From Clostridiales bacterium COT073_COT-073 (GTDB lineage Bacteria > Bacillota > Clostridia > Lachnospirales > Vallitaleaceae), in contig RQYD01000032.1 in assembly GCA_003858485.1 (NCBI GenBank), positions 1 through 32,805 on the forward strand: DNA of 32,805 bases, given 5' to 3'. Under the pieces are notes generated by a model. The model ran no database searches. It had not been told where the DNA came from and worked only from the letters and a program-made list of their open reading frames with translations. The position numbers and the translations under genes are program-made. Below are positions 26,701-32,805 of this stretch, piece after piece (the first letter of the stretch is position 1; each line of letters begins with the position of its first letter).

Positions 26701-29700
26701 TCTCTTTGTTAATAACTACACCAAGACCAGAGATATTACCGTTGAGAAGATTTGGAAACCGGCTTATACGGAAGTCAAACAAGTTGAAATCACTTTAACC
26801 GGTAAGGTTAATGGTGATACGGTTGTAGAAAAAACAGCAGTATTAAAGGCTGATCCACTTCCGGATAAAGACTGGAAACATACCTTTACAGGACTTCCGG
26901 AATATCACGGTGCGGATGAGATTGTTTATACTGTGACGGAAAAGGCAATCGAAAACTATCCGAATCCGGATATTGTTGATGACAGCAATAACCAAAATGC
27001 AAATGATCCGAATGCCTTTACCATTACCAATACTTATAAGAATGATGATACTGTGGATGTCAAAGTCACCAAGATTTGGAAAGGCTATAAGACAGATGCG
27101 GTAACCATAGTCTTACTAAGAGATGGTGTGGAAACAAGCGCTACGATTGAATTAAATGATAACAATAGGTGGACAAATGATTTTAAAGGCTTAAAGAAAA
27201 ATAATCCAAATACTGCCAAGCCTTATATCTATGATGTGAAAGAACTTGACATTGCAGGCTTTGACTCGAAAAAGACAGGCAGTATGGAAAATGGCTTTAC
27301 CTTTACCAATACTGTCGAGCCAACCATTCCGGGACATAAGATTACTCTGGAAGTGGAAAAAGTCTTTATCGGACAAGAGCAAGACAGTGTCAAGGTACAA
27401 ATCCTGGCAGACGGAAGGCCTTTAACAGAAACCTTAACTGTAACCAAGAATGCAGAAGGCAAATGGATTGGCAGCAAAGAATTGCCAAAATACGATGCCA
27501 GTGTCATAGTGACCAACACCGATATGGGACAAATCAAGCCGATTGTCTATACGATCAAAGAACTGGATGATACAGATAGGGCATTTGACAGCGGAAACAT
27601 TACTTTAGGCGGTCATAGCTATACACTGAAGATTGAAAATCCGGAAACCAATAAGTTTAAGATTACCAATATTAGTCAAGCTAAGACAACCATTTTGATA
27701 ACCAAGAAATGGGTTCGCAAGATTGGTACAAAAGCTGAGTTTGACTTATTACTGGGAAATGGCAATGTCTATACAAGCTTAACTCTTGAAAATCAAAATG
27801 GCGATACCTGGACCGGTCAGTTTGAAGTGCCTACCTTTGACGCTCAAAGTGGCGAAAGAATTGCTTACCAAGAAGTAGTAGAAACCAAGATTGACGATGT
27901 AGAAGTGGCTAATTCGGCTTATACTTCCGAAAGAACAGGAGATTTGGCCGGTGGCTATACCTTTACCAATACCAATAAGGAACTCAAGGGAGATGGAAGA
28001 ATTACCATTACCAAGAGTTGGGAAGGCGGTCATAGCCAAGTACCGGAAAGCATTACCGTGAAGCTTGTAGCACTAGGTTCTGCCGGCAAACTTGACCTTA
28101 CAGAAGTGTTGAAGGAATCGGAATATATCGGTGAAACTACTCTTACATTGAAGAAAGCCGATGGCTGGACACTGATTGTCGATGGATTGCCAAAATACTT
28201 CAACAATGAAGAAGTAACCTATTCGGTAGAAGAAATTGATGTACCAGCCAACTTTACGGCGAGAGTTGATCAAGCCGGAGCCGGTGAAAAGGAAATTATC
28301 ATCATCAATACCTTTACATCACCAAAGACCGAACTGCCAGTACGAAAAGACTGGTCCAATACTCCGGATGCGGAAAAGAAAACTGTCACCGTTCAGCTTT
28401 ATGCAAAGACCGCAACGACCGATGAAGTACCGGTAGTAGGCAAGACATTAGAGCTTGCAGCTCCAAATTGGAATGGTACCTTTACGGATCTTGACGAGTT
28501 TAATGCAGCCGGTGAAAGCTACAGGTATTCGGTAAAAGAAACATTGATCGGTGGGCAAGCAGTGGATGCAAACCAATACGAAGTCGGTTATGCCGATGTA
28601 TTGGGTACCGCAGTTGTCACCAATACCAATGTCGAAAAAATGACCATCAAAGTAGTGAAGAAGTGGCTTGGAGATGATGCATCACCAAATGGAGCAAGCT
28701 TTAAACTTTATGGCAACAATGCCGTGACGGAATTAAGCCTGGCTCAAAATGAAAGCGAAGGCACATTTGTCGGTGATTTCAGCAAGTACAAAAACGGCGA
28801 ATTGGTAGAATATAGCCTTGTAGAAGAAGCGATAGAGGGCTATAAACAATTCGGCGAAATCATGAAAGAAGTAAATGGCAATATCATTACCTTTACTGTA
28901 ACCAATTGCCGAGTCAAAGATATACCGGTCGAAAAGACCTGGGTCGGCGCAGCGGCAAACAGTGTCAGCTTTGGCTTATATCATGGGGATGAGAAGATTA
29001 AGACATTGACCTTAACCATTGATAATGCCGAAGAGGGAATCTGGAAAGGTAAATTCACCGATGTCTTTGTCTATGATAAGAATGGCGAAGTAATTAACCA
29101 TCAAGTCAAAGAATTGGATGAAAACGGCAACGCAGTTGAAACAGAGAATGTTGATCAACCGAAGGTAATTCTGGATGGTATTACCTATCTGGTAGAACAA
29201 AATCAAGTTGAGGAAGTATTTAAGTTTACCAATACCGCTTTAAATGAAATTGAAGTGGAAAAGGTTTGGAAGGGACAAATAGCCACCGGAGCTGGTGTGA
29301 CCTTAGCCCTTTATGATGTGGCTGATCCGGAAGAAAATACAACTCCGATTCAAACAATAGAACTTCCAATTAATGACAGCTGGAGTGGTAAATTTGAAAA
29401 CTTACCGACCCATACACCAGCCGGAGATAAGATCAGTTACAGTGTTAAAGAAGCTAAGAAAAATGCAGATGGTACTTATCAGATGATTCAGCCAAACACA
29501 ATGTTTGATCTGGATGGAATTAAGTACAAAGTGATAGAAAGCACCGATAATGGTAAATTTATCTTTACCAATGTTCAATACCTTGATATCACGATGAAGA
29601 AAGTTTGGGATGATAAGTTCCCGGCAATTCTCAGGGAAAATGTCAAATTGGTTTTATACTCCTTTGAAGACGGAACCACTGATTTTACCAGACTGGAAGA

Positions 29701-31711
29701 ATTTATCTTAAATGAAGCAAATGGCTGGACACAAACAAAGACCGACCTGCCAAGATGGGCGAATAACAAGTATATCAGCTATCGGGTGGTGGAGGAAAAT
29801 ATCAATGGCGAAGCTACTTTGATGCCATGGGAATATCAAGATATCTTCCTGTACAAGGTATTTGAGATTAAGATCGATCCAAAGGATATTACCGGCACAG
29901 CAGAGGTAACAGTCATAAATGGTGTTACCGAGGTTGAGCAGCCAGATGATCCGGACTATCAGAACCTTCGGGTAGTTAAGTTCTGGGGAACCACCGCTGA
30001 GGAACATCAAAAAGAAGTAGAAGTTGAACTTTATGTAAAAGATGAGCAAGGAAATCTGGTACCAACCGGTCAGACCTTGACTTTAAATAAGGGCAACAAC
30101 TGGGTAGCAATCTTTGAAAATCTGCCAAAATTCTGGGCGGACAAGGCCAGCGCTGACAAGTTATCAACCGAAATGGAGTTAAAGGATGAGGAAGTACCGG
30201 CCGGTGCACCAAAAGCGGAAGAAACGGAAAAACCGGAGGAAACCGTGGATGGTGATAAGGAACCGACCACCGAAACCGGCAATGATTCTGAGCCGATAAG
30301 CGAAGAAAATACCGAAGGAACAGAAGATTCGTCCACAACTACAGAAGAATCAGCTGCATCGGAAGAGGCTGCTACACTGGAGGAAACCACAGAAAATCCG
30401 GAAACAAATGAAACCGCAGAAGGTTCCAATACTGAAGAAGCGACTGAAACGGAAAATCAAAATGGTGGCAGTGCAGATCTAACGGAAACTGAGGAAACAC
30501 CAAAAGCGGAAGAAGGTCAAGCTGAAGAAGCACCGAAGGCAGAAGACGACCAAGCTGAGGAAACTCCAAAAGCTGAAGATGGTCAAGCTGAGGAAGAGCC
30601 AAAGACGGAAGACGGACAAGCTGAGGAAGCACCGAAGGCAGAAGACGGTCAAACTGAGGAAGCACCGAAGGCGGATGAAGGTCAAGCTGAAGAAGCACCG
30701 AAGGCAGAAGACGACCAAGCTGAGGAAACTCCAAAGGCTGAAGAAGGTCAAACCGGAGAAGCGCCAAAGGCTGAAGACGGACAAAACGAAGAAACACCGC
30801 AGACCCAAGATGGTCAAGATATGACCATTGAGGATGAAACATTACCATTGGGTGAGCCGGTAGCGAAACGGAAAATTGAGTACTTTGTGTTTGAAACCAA
30901 GATTGGCGACCAGAGTATTCCATCTACTCCGGAAGAAGGTTTAACGGATTATCAAATTGGTGAGTATCAAGTCAAGATCGTAGCACAAGAAAATACGGTT
31001 TACATTAAGAATCTGCATGCCAGTGCAATTCCTGACAGTGAAAAGATCAATATCAATGTTACCAAGGATTGGACTGATGTTAATCAAATCAGAATTAAAG
31101 ATGTAGAAATTACTCTTTATGTTCTGGAAGGCGATACCTTAAAACAAGTGGTAAAAGAACCTTTGGTACTTGGTGAAGCTAATGATTTCAAAGGCGTATT
31201 TGCTAATCTGCGGAAGAAAAATGATGCAGGTGAAGAATTGAAATATTATGTCTTTGAAACCAAGATCGGAAATGAGGGATTGGCCTTTGAACCGGCAGTT
31301 GATTTGACTGAGTATGATCATGGTGACTATCGGATCACGATCATTAATAATGGTTCTACTAATGTCACAGTCAAGAACTTCTATCGGGAAACACCACCGG
31401 AACCATGGAATCCGGGTGGTGGTGATGACGACGACGATGACAATGACGATCAGGATAAACCAAAGCCGAAAGATCCGACCCCGGATCAGCCAAAGCCGCC
31501 GGTTGTACCTGATGAAACAATCCCGGATGCCGATGTTCCGGAAGGAAATCCAACGGAAATTCCGACCAAAGAAGAAACGATAACTGAGGAGGAAATTCCG
31601 CAGGGCAAGACCGAGTTGCCAAAAACTGACGGTGTGGCCAGCAGTTTATTCCATCTTTTAGGTGGCGGCTTGGCAGCATTAGGCCTTGGCTTAAAAAGAA
31701 AGAAAAAATAA
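20735..31711 (+). CDS. giant vWA and Cna_B-repeat surface adhesin, wall-anchored (adhesin 2)
   Basis: 3658 residues, tandem paralogue of adhesin 1. The signal peptide is nearly the same (KSILAKL, MTINLLQGMV; cleavage near VTA35-E36). The vWA domain has MIDAS motif DRSGS (Asp98, Ser100, Ser102). From about residue 454 there are 27 Cna_B-type domains with conserved Lys, Glu and Asn isopeptide residues; unit 18 has KVF in place of K-x-W. Unit 26 is split by an acidic insert (about residues 3135-3379). The tail has a Pro/Asp-rich spacer, LPKTDG at 3628, a hydrophobic helix and RKKK. AGAGAGGAG precedes the ATG. A strong terminator follows. It presumably presents the vWA head far from the wall on a crosslinked stalk; the ligand is unknown. 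Confidence 0.93.
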   Translation: MSGEKIKLKSILAKLMVLIMTINLLQGMVALPVTAEASETTHVKNQGSVMGTDNNEGITIEKSASDYKNGQFKVKLQVEGSEVATPTLGKLDVILLIDRSGSMKGQRITNAKDAAKKFVDKLLVDGQTNVRVGVVSFASAHNGAQAVTVNHDLSINKKNLKKEIDKIQAVGGTYVDMGFEKVEQLFANANNPTAKKLMVLIADGEPTFAYDRSEVNVSNDTPQPNHELWHKENALFWRKGFNQANNSYQVNLTHKSNHIGTGNSNGDIGRVVRNSIMTADFVKAKDIEIISVGIGMTQTIEEYFMKSVSSNGEYLNANQTASNLQQILDKLHGTLIEGRVRDGVITDPIADQINFSGNIKDIKIEVKNTQNGQNISHNIEKRWEAATRTITLNKINLKKNERLIVTYPATLKEEWMDNNWHDANKETTLKPTPGSAPTDIMKFKVPKVKDFKSVEIVVNKTWTVAPPAHLSSIDFYIKKQVGSGNFETLPEPIKVTKASGWKGSKADLPLYQSGCKVTYKVEEAALTGYEPIYTEPQGVVNGQLIFGVQNKNVEMQKVKIKKNWLGEPAASLTVDLYQVNYQGTETKLTSATITKQNFAGTTWEYTFGQAVRKYDDNGKPYTYKVKEIDLDGNYLAVALEVVAISMDGETALVSEFTNRNTSKTQIWVEKQWKNTPASLQTPVTVELWRKVEGGQEQNTGQTLPLQPGKKKSFNNLPVYDIEGNAATGKPFIYSVKENGVDLGKYNVEITGAGTETNPFVITNTNKETTEVKVTKAWLGEGSTATIELYKGGTKINQAQVTDSHTFTTDEDGDPLPKYENGQEVVYTVKEMAMPDYNNGQAVTPSGSLGQGFTFTNVNTKKDVNVTVTKKWVGKVGTSISLTITGDQLVNGQYLTETKEVMGSGSTWTYTFTGLRRFGDNGIEIKYTVSEAPLANYETTVDDSGLVFTNTYSNKETTSVTVKKLWKGNVGTKAKVQLLANGKTGIELVENGQFQSPAPQIVDLVTPDWKHTFANLRKEDQDGQLIVYTVKEIEVDAGYTAADPVETGTNNFSITNSNQEKVKVTVNKTWRGTAKKVIFELLENGDFKGREKTLEVGQNSVEFTDLPKYKDEEVTTATAPIVYTIRERGQNGNNVTLEGIIYQVVIGQPEYDNDGNVAFAVTNISQEKVSIRIQKEWVRKTGTSIEVELIEKGTNKVIATKTIKETDKEWNDQPFSVVFEVLKYDQTDGHELQFDVRETKINGQPIADYTYQVVPVGTLGKCFKVINTNTESTSLAVGKDWVGGASKQPEEITITLTATVGNDPANVIDVVLAGWANAPDKVKTLKKSENWQSVVYANLPKYYNNQVVTYSVKETPVPGFATQVNVSANGVMLVNTYQVITADIEATKIWFGGTAEQHKEVVLTLQYRVKGSNDAWADFAGQATAVKKDDNTWKYTWKDVPQTDNNGNAYEYQAIEKDVPNHYEVTQQGLTVTNTSIEKTSYKVIKTWLGDAKAVEVTLTGTVGTVKVYEKTETISATPDSNGLYQFEFTDLPKYDTKRLDDSDPTGKEILYSLTEKPGIGFEQVGAIVYNGNTNAFMITNRNTENMDITITKEWKNTPQTFIKGATLTLQLYRQVAGAEPETFGDPFTLEYQDLIGHQLNKSVPKFNQQGKPYTYTVKEVAINGQTPATLGYQVAENGLTIVNTNQETIIITVNKKWDGPRKPVTFELYKGQVSGQPLQTKELAITEDSVSFDKVPKYENGELVQYWVKEQGLEGYQVNAPQKVEADNPVLTITNTNTEKVQVRVVKKWVNAPQAHQQEVKAELYVSNDGGQTIVKANPEQSITLVAGTSHTFEAPKYDAAGNPLVYYVFETKVGTTELDATNQFDNEDSYQLKGEDYQLKITRDPSNNGDATVILTNTNVQTTEVKVKKQWNGPLAKAKITLWKGQEEVAVTEIEGNNSFTFTKDKNGKPLPKRENGQEITYTVSEAVIPGYNGDAEVNPQHQSDGSYLFVNNYTKTRDITVEKIWKPAYTEVKQVEITLTGKVNGDTVVEKTAVLKADPLPDKDWKHTFTGLPEYHGADEIVYTVTEKAIENYPNPDIVDDSNNQNANDPNAFTITNTYKNDDTVDVKVTKIWKGYKTDAVTIVLLRDGVETSATIELNDNNRWTNDFKGLKKNNPNTAKPYIYDVKELDIAGFDSKKTGSMENGFTFTNTVEPTIPGHKITLEVEKVFIGQEQDSVKVQILADGRPLTETLTVTKNAEGKWIGSKELPKYDASVIVTNTDMGQIKPIVYTIKELDDTDRAFDSGNITLGGHSYTLKIENPETNKFKITNISQAKTTILITKKWVRKIGTKAEFDLLLGNGNVYTSLTLENQNGDTWTGQFEVPTFDAQSGERIAYQEVVETKIDDVEVANSAYTSERTGDLAGGYTFTNTNKELKGDGRITITKSWEGGHSQVPESITVKLVALGSAGKLDLTEVLKESEYIGETTLTLKKADGWTLIVDGLPKYFNNEEVTYSVEEIDVPANFTARVDQAGAGEKEIIIINTFTSPKTELPVRKDWSNTPDAEKKTVTVQLYAKTATTDEVPVVGKTLELAAPNWNGTFTDLDEFNAAGESYRYSVKETLIGGQAVDANQYEVGYADVLGTAVVTNTNVEKMTIKVVKKWLGDDASPNGASFKLYGNNAVTELSLAQNESEGTFVGDFSKYKNGELVEYSLVEEAIEGYKQFGEIMKEVNGNIITFTVTNCRVKDIPVEKTWVGAAANSVSFGLYHGDEKIKTLTLTIDNAEEGIWKGKFTDVFVYDKNGEVINHQVKELDENGNAVETENVDQPKVILDGITYLVEQNQVEEVFKFTNTALNEIEVEKVWKGQIATGAGVTLALYDVADPEENTTPIQTIELPINDSWSGKFENLPTHTPAGDKISYSVKEAKKNADGTYQMIQPNTMFDLDGIKYKVIESTDNGKFIFTNVQYLDITMKKVWDDKFPAILRENVKLVLYSFEDGTTDFTRLEEFILNEANGWTQTKTDLPRWANNKYISYRVVEENINGEATLMPWEYQDIFLYKVFEIKIDPKDITGTAEVTVINGVTEVEQPDDPDYQNLRVVKFWGTTAEEHQKEVEVELYVKDEQGNLVPTGQTLTLNKGNNWVAIFENLPKFWADKASADKLSTEMELKDEEVPAGAPKAEETEKPEETVDGDKEPTTETGNDSEPISEENTEGTEDSSTTTEESAASEEAATLEETTENPETNETAEGSNTEEATETENQNGGSADLTETEETPKAEEGQAEEAPKAEDDQAEETPKAEDGQAEEEPKTEDGQAEEAPKAEDGQTEEAPKADEGQAEEAPKAEDDQAEETPKAEEGQTGEAPKAEDGQNEETPQTQDGQDMTIEDETLPLGEPVAKRKIEYFVFETKIGDQSIPSTPEEGLTDYQIGEYQVKIVAQENTVYIKNLHASAIPDSEKININVTKDWTDVNQIRIKDVEITLYVLEGDTLKQVVKEPLVLGEANDFKGVFANLRKKNDAGEELKYYVFETKIGNEGLAFEPAVDLTEYDHGDYRITIINNGSTNVTVKNFYRETPPEPWNPGGGDDDDDDNDDQDKPKPKDPTPDQPKPPVVPDETIPDADVPEGNPTEIPTKEETITEEEIPQGKTELPKTDGVASSLFHLLGGGLAALGLGLKRKKK
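22090..31390 (+). repeat. array of 27 Cna_B domain repeats in adhesin 2
   Basis: Units 1-2, 11-15 and 21-27 correspond in order to adhesin 1 units 1-2, 3-7 and 8-14. Units 3-10 (about 22725-25165) and 16-20 (about 26730-28325) have no counterpart there. Units 7, 8 and 9 resemble units 18, 19 and 20: both 7 and 18 contain PIVYTI, 8 and 19 have KxWVRKxGT, 9 and 20 have VGG/EGG then PE-x-ITV. This suggests an internal segment duplication. Confidence 0.8.
30494..30823 (+). repeat. 33-bp tandem repeats, 10 copies (EAPKAEDGQxE) in adhesin 2
   Basis: Ten in-frame 11-residue units, consensus E-A/T-P-K-A-E-D-G-Q-A-E, spanning exactly 330 bases. Copies are more uniform than in adhesin 1. Preceded by about 110 Glu/Thr/Ser-rich residues, the whole forming an insert in Cna_B unit 26. 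Confidence 0.92.
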
Positions 31712-31742
31712 GAAATAAATAAAATCCACTCAATCTTGCTTT

Positions 31743-31771
31743 AGAGGCTGTTGTAAAACAGCCTCTTTTTT
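31743..31771 (+). terminator. intrinsic terminator of adhesin 2
   Basis: Perfect 10-bp stem AGAGGCTGTT/AACAGCCTCT with a GTAA loop, then a T-run, 31 bases after the stop codon. Confidence 0.93.
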
Positions 31772-31880
31772 AGGTTATCTATGGCTCTTCGCCAAATGGT
31801 TGGCAAAGAACAAAATCGCAATATTGGGTGGGATAATGAAAGCCGGTCAGAATATTTCTTATACAAATTAAGGAGCAGGT

Positions 31881-32020
31881 TTATTGATTGGCCAAAAACG
31901 AGATAAAGAGGGAAATGTTTTCATTATGCTGTTTTTGAAATAAGAATAGGCAATATGGAGATTGAAATTGAGCCATCACTAACTTTTCCGGCAGACATCG
32001 AGTGGATAAACCATATATAG
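31881..32020 (+). pseudogene. remnant of a third Cna_B-domain adhesin
   Basis: From 31919 one frame reads HYAVFEIRIGNMEIEIEPS to a TAG at 32018, closely resembling the end of adhesin 2 unit 27 (YYVFETKIGN, then EP). The preceding part, GQKRDKEGNV (like RKKNDAGE and other unit turns), lies in another frame. One T lost from GTTTTC near 31918 would join them. An in-frame TAA at 31869 lies upstream. No sorting tail follows. It is probably the residue of a deleted neighbour adhesin or of older unit exchange. Confidence 0.5.
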
Positions 32021-32166
32021 TATAATCATAGGATAATAAGAAGTATAAAAACAATATCTTGTGTTTATATCTTATTATAATAGGAAGAAACTCGTATCAA
32101 AAATTAAAATGATCGCTTTATGATAATGTTTTATTACTTTCTGGTATATCTTGAGATTATCATCTT

Positions 32167-32242
32167 ATAAGGAGCTGTTGCATTTTAAGATTTTTACACA
32201 AGATATAGGATAAAATTTCTGTGTTTTGTAACAGCCCCTTAT
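32167..32242. repeat. small palindromic MITE-like element
   Basis: ATAAGGAGCTGTT (32167-32179) and AACAGCCCCTTAT (32230-32242) are inverted repeats with one mismatch, 50 bases apart. The outer GGGGCTGTT type of end resembles transposon termini, so this may be a non-autonomous element or IS-end relic. It could equally serve as a bidirectional terminator. Confidence 0.4.
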
Positions 32243-32405
32243 TTGTTGCTCTGAAAATTATCTTTGAGTTTTCTGTTAATTAGCTGTTCAGGACTATCAA
32301 TCTGTTTTCCGCATATAGAAAATGTTGGCTGGAATTTAGGAATATATAGAATTTACTTTGAGAATTAACATTGGAAATATTTTTTTAAAAAAGCCAAAAA
32401 TAGCC

Positions 32406-32434
32406 TTGACATTGACTGGGCGATTTGATATAAT
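32406..32434 (+). promoter_or_regulatory. consensus promoter of tRNA-Ser
   Basis: TTGACA and TATAAT with a 17-base spacer, a full sigma-A consensus, 73 bases before the tRNA. The transcribed leader holds a perfect hairpin GCCATTA/TAATGGC (32456-32471) that would be removed during processing. Confidence 0.85.
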
Positions 32435-32507
32435 ACTTTTTGCACTTGGCCAATAGCCATTAAGTAATGGCGTAGCTGCCAGTTCTATAATAAAATAAGA
32501 ACACTTT

Positions 32508-32595
32508 GGAGAAATACTCAAGAGGCCGAAGAGGTACCCCTGCTAAGGGTATAGGTCGGGAAACCGGCGCGAGGGTTCAAATCCCTCTTTCTCCG
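32508..32595 (+). tRNA. tRNA-Ser (anticodon GCT)
   Basis: 88 bases with acceptor stem GGAGAAA/TTTCTCC and discriminator G, D-arm CTC/GAG, anticodon stem TACCC/GGGTA with loop CTGCTAA (anticodon GCT at 32542-32544), a long variable arm as in serine tRNAs, and a T-arm GAGGG-TTCAAAT-CCCTC. It reads AGC and AGU. CCA is not encoded (TGC follows), so it must be added enzymatically. Confidence 0.95.
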
Positions 32596-32644
32596 TGCAA
32601 ACTTAGTCAGCAACAAATTATTTTGAAAAAAATAAAAAAAGTTG

Positions 32645-32673
32645 TTGACAAACAAAAAAGAGTTTGCTATAAT
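32645..32673 (+). promoter_or_regulatory. strong consensus promoter for a gene beyond the window
   Basis: TTGACA and TATAAT with a 17-base spacer, preceded by an A-run and GTTG, as in rRNA or other highly expressed operons. The 130-base leader that follows contains hairpins TTGCTCA/TGAGTAGCAA and GGCGT/ACGCC (32708-32721). The window ends at TCTGAAAGGAAT, which could be a ribosome site. Whether the target is an rRNA operon or a protein gene cannot be told. Confidence 0.8.
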
Positions 32674-32805
32674 AATCTTCGTTGCTCAGCAAGAGTGAGT
32701 AGCAAAAGGCGTAAAAACGCCGGACTTTCTGAAAGGGGAGTCAAATATCTTTACAATTTCAAAGAGAAGAAAAACCAAGTAATGCCAGTCAATTCTGAAA
32801 GGAAT

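Larger units (their letters stand above)
31772..32405. other. intergenic region with decayed sequence before the tRNA
   Basis: No intact gene. It holds a Cna_B remnant (31881-32020), an AT-rich hairpin ATAATAAG/CTTATTAT (32033-32078) and a small palindromic element (32167-32242). A minus-strand frame at 32336-32521 runs across the tRNA promoter and is rejected. Confidence 0.5.

Noticed and set aside
30494-30823. Regular 33-bp repeats considered as a CRISPR array
   Set aside because: The repeats are contiguous with no spacers, in frame, and encode an 11-residue unit.
30372-30923. Long antisense and overlapping frames across the acidic repeat array (also near 18583-18879)
   Set aside because: They are by-products of the 33-bp periodicity of the adhesin genes, which gives open frames on both strands.
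32336-32521. A minus-strand frame upstream of and into tRNA-Ser
   Set aside because: It covers the consensus tRNA promoter and the 5' end of the tRNA.
32674-32805. Start of a 16S rRNA gene or a named riboswitch at the window end
   Set aside because: The strong promoter suggests a highly expressed operon, but I see neither a clear rRNA antitermination box nor any riboswitch consensus before the window ends.

Overview
The window looks like the chromosome of a low-GC Gram-positive bacterium, probably a clostridial-type Firmicute. The grounds are AT-rich spacers, strong Shine-Dalgarno sites, lipoprotein signal peptides, LPxT-type wall-anchor tails, a NupOPQ-type transporter and cyclic-dinucleotide (GEMM-I) riboswitches. 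I cannot name the species from sequence alone.

Layout. 1-364: right end of an IS200/IS605-type element. 361-1969 (minus strand): a two-gene membrane operon (small integral membrane protein, then a DUF4097-like anchored beta protein). 2411-5088 (plus): CcdA, a thioredoxin-like lipoprotein and a PdaA-like peptidoglycan deacetylase lipoprotein, i.e. an extracytoplasmic thiol-redox and cell-wall cluster. 5435-8149: a YjjI-family glycyl radical enzyme and its YjjW-type radical-SAM activase. 8369-11959: a three-gene nucleoside-type ABC importer (ATPase, two permeases) with no substrate-binding lipoprotein in the window. 12963-19826 and 20735-31711: two tandem paralogous giant surface proteins of 2287 and 3658 residues. 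Each has a signal peptide, a vWA domain, 14 or 27 Cna_B-type domains, an acidic 11-residue repeat array and an LPKT[N/D]G sorting tail. The window ends with a decayed third Cna_B fragment, a small palindromic element, a tRNA-Ser(GCT) gene, and a strong promoter for something beyond the edge.

The most interesting system is the adhesin pair. Each gene has a near-identical GEMM-I aptamer in its leader (64 of 66 core bases identical). The two differ at the base just before the conserved GCAAACC, which I align with position 20 of the Vc2 aptamer, the ligand-discriminating base: G in the first, A in the second. The first aptamer has a clear mutually exclusive terminator and so reads as an ON switch. 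An 87-bp copy of the 3' end of the upstream permease gene (86 of 87 identical) lies six bases after the first adhesin, which looks like a scar of tandem duplication. The two proteins differ by block gain or loss of Cna_B domains, and in both the acidic repeat array sits inside a Cna_B domain rather than in the wall-spanning stalk.

A second theme is the proximity of YjjI/YjjW, whose reaction is not known to me, to a nucleoside importer. It recalls the location of yjjI-yjjW beside the deo operon in Escherichia coli.
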